Below, one piece after another: positions 35,936-36,383 of a DNA stretch of 36,383 nt. Source of the stretch: Clostridiales bacterium DTU024. Its GTDB lineage: Bacteria; Bacillota; Clostridia; Christensenellales; Aristaeellaceae. Each line of letters begins with the position of its first letter. Position 1 is the stretch's first letter. The stretch covers positions 1 to 36,383 of the forward strand of contig LFTR01000075.1 in NCBI GenBank assembly GCA_001513425.1, read 5' to 3'. The notes under the pieces are model-generated. The model did not search any database. It was not told the origin of the DNA and saw only the letters and a program-made list of their open reading frames with translations. The translations under genes and the position numbers were made by a program.

Positions 35936-36017
35936 GCGCCCAAGGGCTCCGGGGATATGCAAAAGAAGCGGCGCGGATGATCTTTGCGCTCGTTTTGTCA
36001 CGTTGAAGGAGGGAAAA

Positions 36018-36383
36018 ATGGCAATTCAATGGAAATTGCATCTGGATGCAGTGATGCAAGGCGGCGCATCCTACGCAGACGTACGCTACTACCCGCGGGA
36101 GGAAAACAGCACATTTACCATGTGGAATGGCAACATGCGTTCTTTTGAGGAAAGAAGCGAAAGCGGCTTGGGAGTGCGCGTGCTGTATAAAGGAGCATGG
36201 GGCTTTGCAGCATCCTGCGACATGGGGAATATCGGCACTGCTTTCACGCGTGCACTGGACAACGCCAGGGCCGCTTCAAGTCGCATAGCACGCCCGGTCA
36301 GGCTTGCCGACAAAGATACACTGACGGGCCGCTTCAAGTCGCCCTATGAAAAGGATCCATTGGATGTTCCGCCGGGCGACCGC
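36018..36383 (+). CDS. TldD/PmbA family protein, 5' part truncated by window end
   Basis: GGAGGGAAAA-ATG; MAIQWKLHLDAVMQGGASYADVRYYPREENSTFTMWNG...ERSESGLGVRVLYKGAWGFAAS fits the TldD/PmbA N-terminal domain; open to window end. Confidence 0.8.
   Translation, partial: MAIQWKLHLDAVMQGGASYADVRYYPREENSTFTMWNGNMRSFEERSESGLGVRVLYKGAWGFAASCDMGNIGTAFTRALDNARAASSRIARPVRLADKDTLTGRFKSPYEKDPLDVPPGDR

Noticed and set aside
1-36383. CRISPR arrays, tRNA/rRNA genes, IS elements, prophage genes
   Set aside because: No regularly spaced repeats, tRNA-like cloverleafs, rRNA sequence, transposase or phage ORFs recognised on reading both strands and the ORF track.

Overview
This 36.4 kb, GC-rich window is gene-dense and looks like clostridial (Firmicutes-type) chromosome; the lineage is my inference from gene content. 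Left to right it contains: an MFS transporter and a GtrA-like protein (+); a parvulin-type foldase lipoprotein (+); an N5-(carboxyethyl)ornithine synthase-like dehydrogenase (+); a minus-strand uppP / MraY-like / SDR cluster; a secreted DUF3887-alpha/beta hydrolase (+); a 10-gene minus-strand purine operon, purE-C-F-M-N-purO-like-AICARFT-small DAK/FakA-C-like protein-purD-purL; rpiB and a NagZ-like GH3 (-); an SPFH protein paired with an Arc-type ribbon-helix-helix protein (+); a pectin/oligogalacturonide ABC cassette with GH105, GH28 and a TIM-barrel epimerase (+); a small acidic Cys-containing protein (-); a CBS/DRTGG family II pyrophosphatase (+); an amino-acid ABC transporter (+); and the 5' end of a TldD/PmbA-family gene (+). 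The points most worth following up are: PurH activity split into an AICARFT-only protein plus an archaeal-type PurO-like cyclohydrolase; an orphan FakA/DAK C-terminal-like domain inside the pur operon; three CGAA(C/T) PurBox-like sites around the pur promoter; an 18-bp perfect palindrome in the promoter of the SPFH/RHH pair; a parvulin domain apparently interrupted by a coiled-coil insert; and an MraY-like enzyme with an altered HHH motif. I saw no CRISPR array, tRNA, rRNA, transposase or phage genes.
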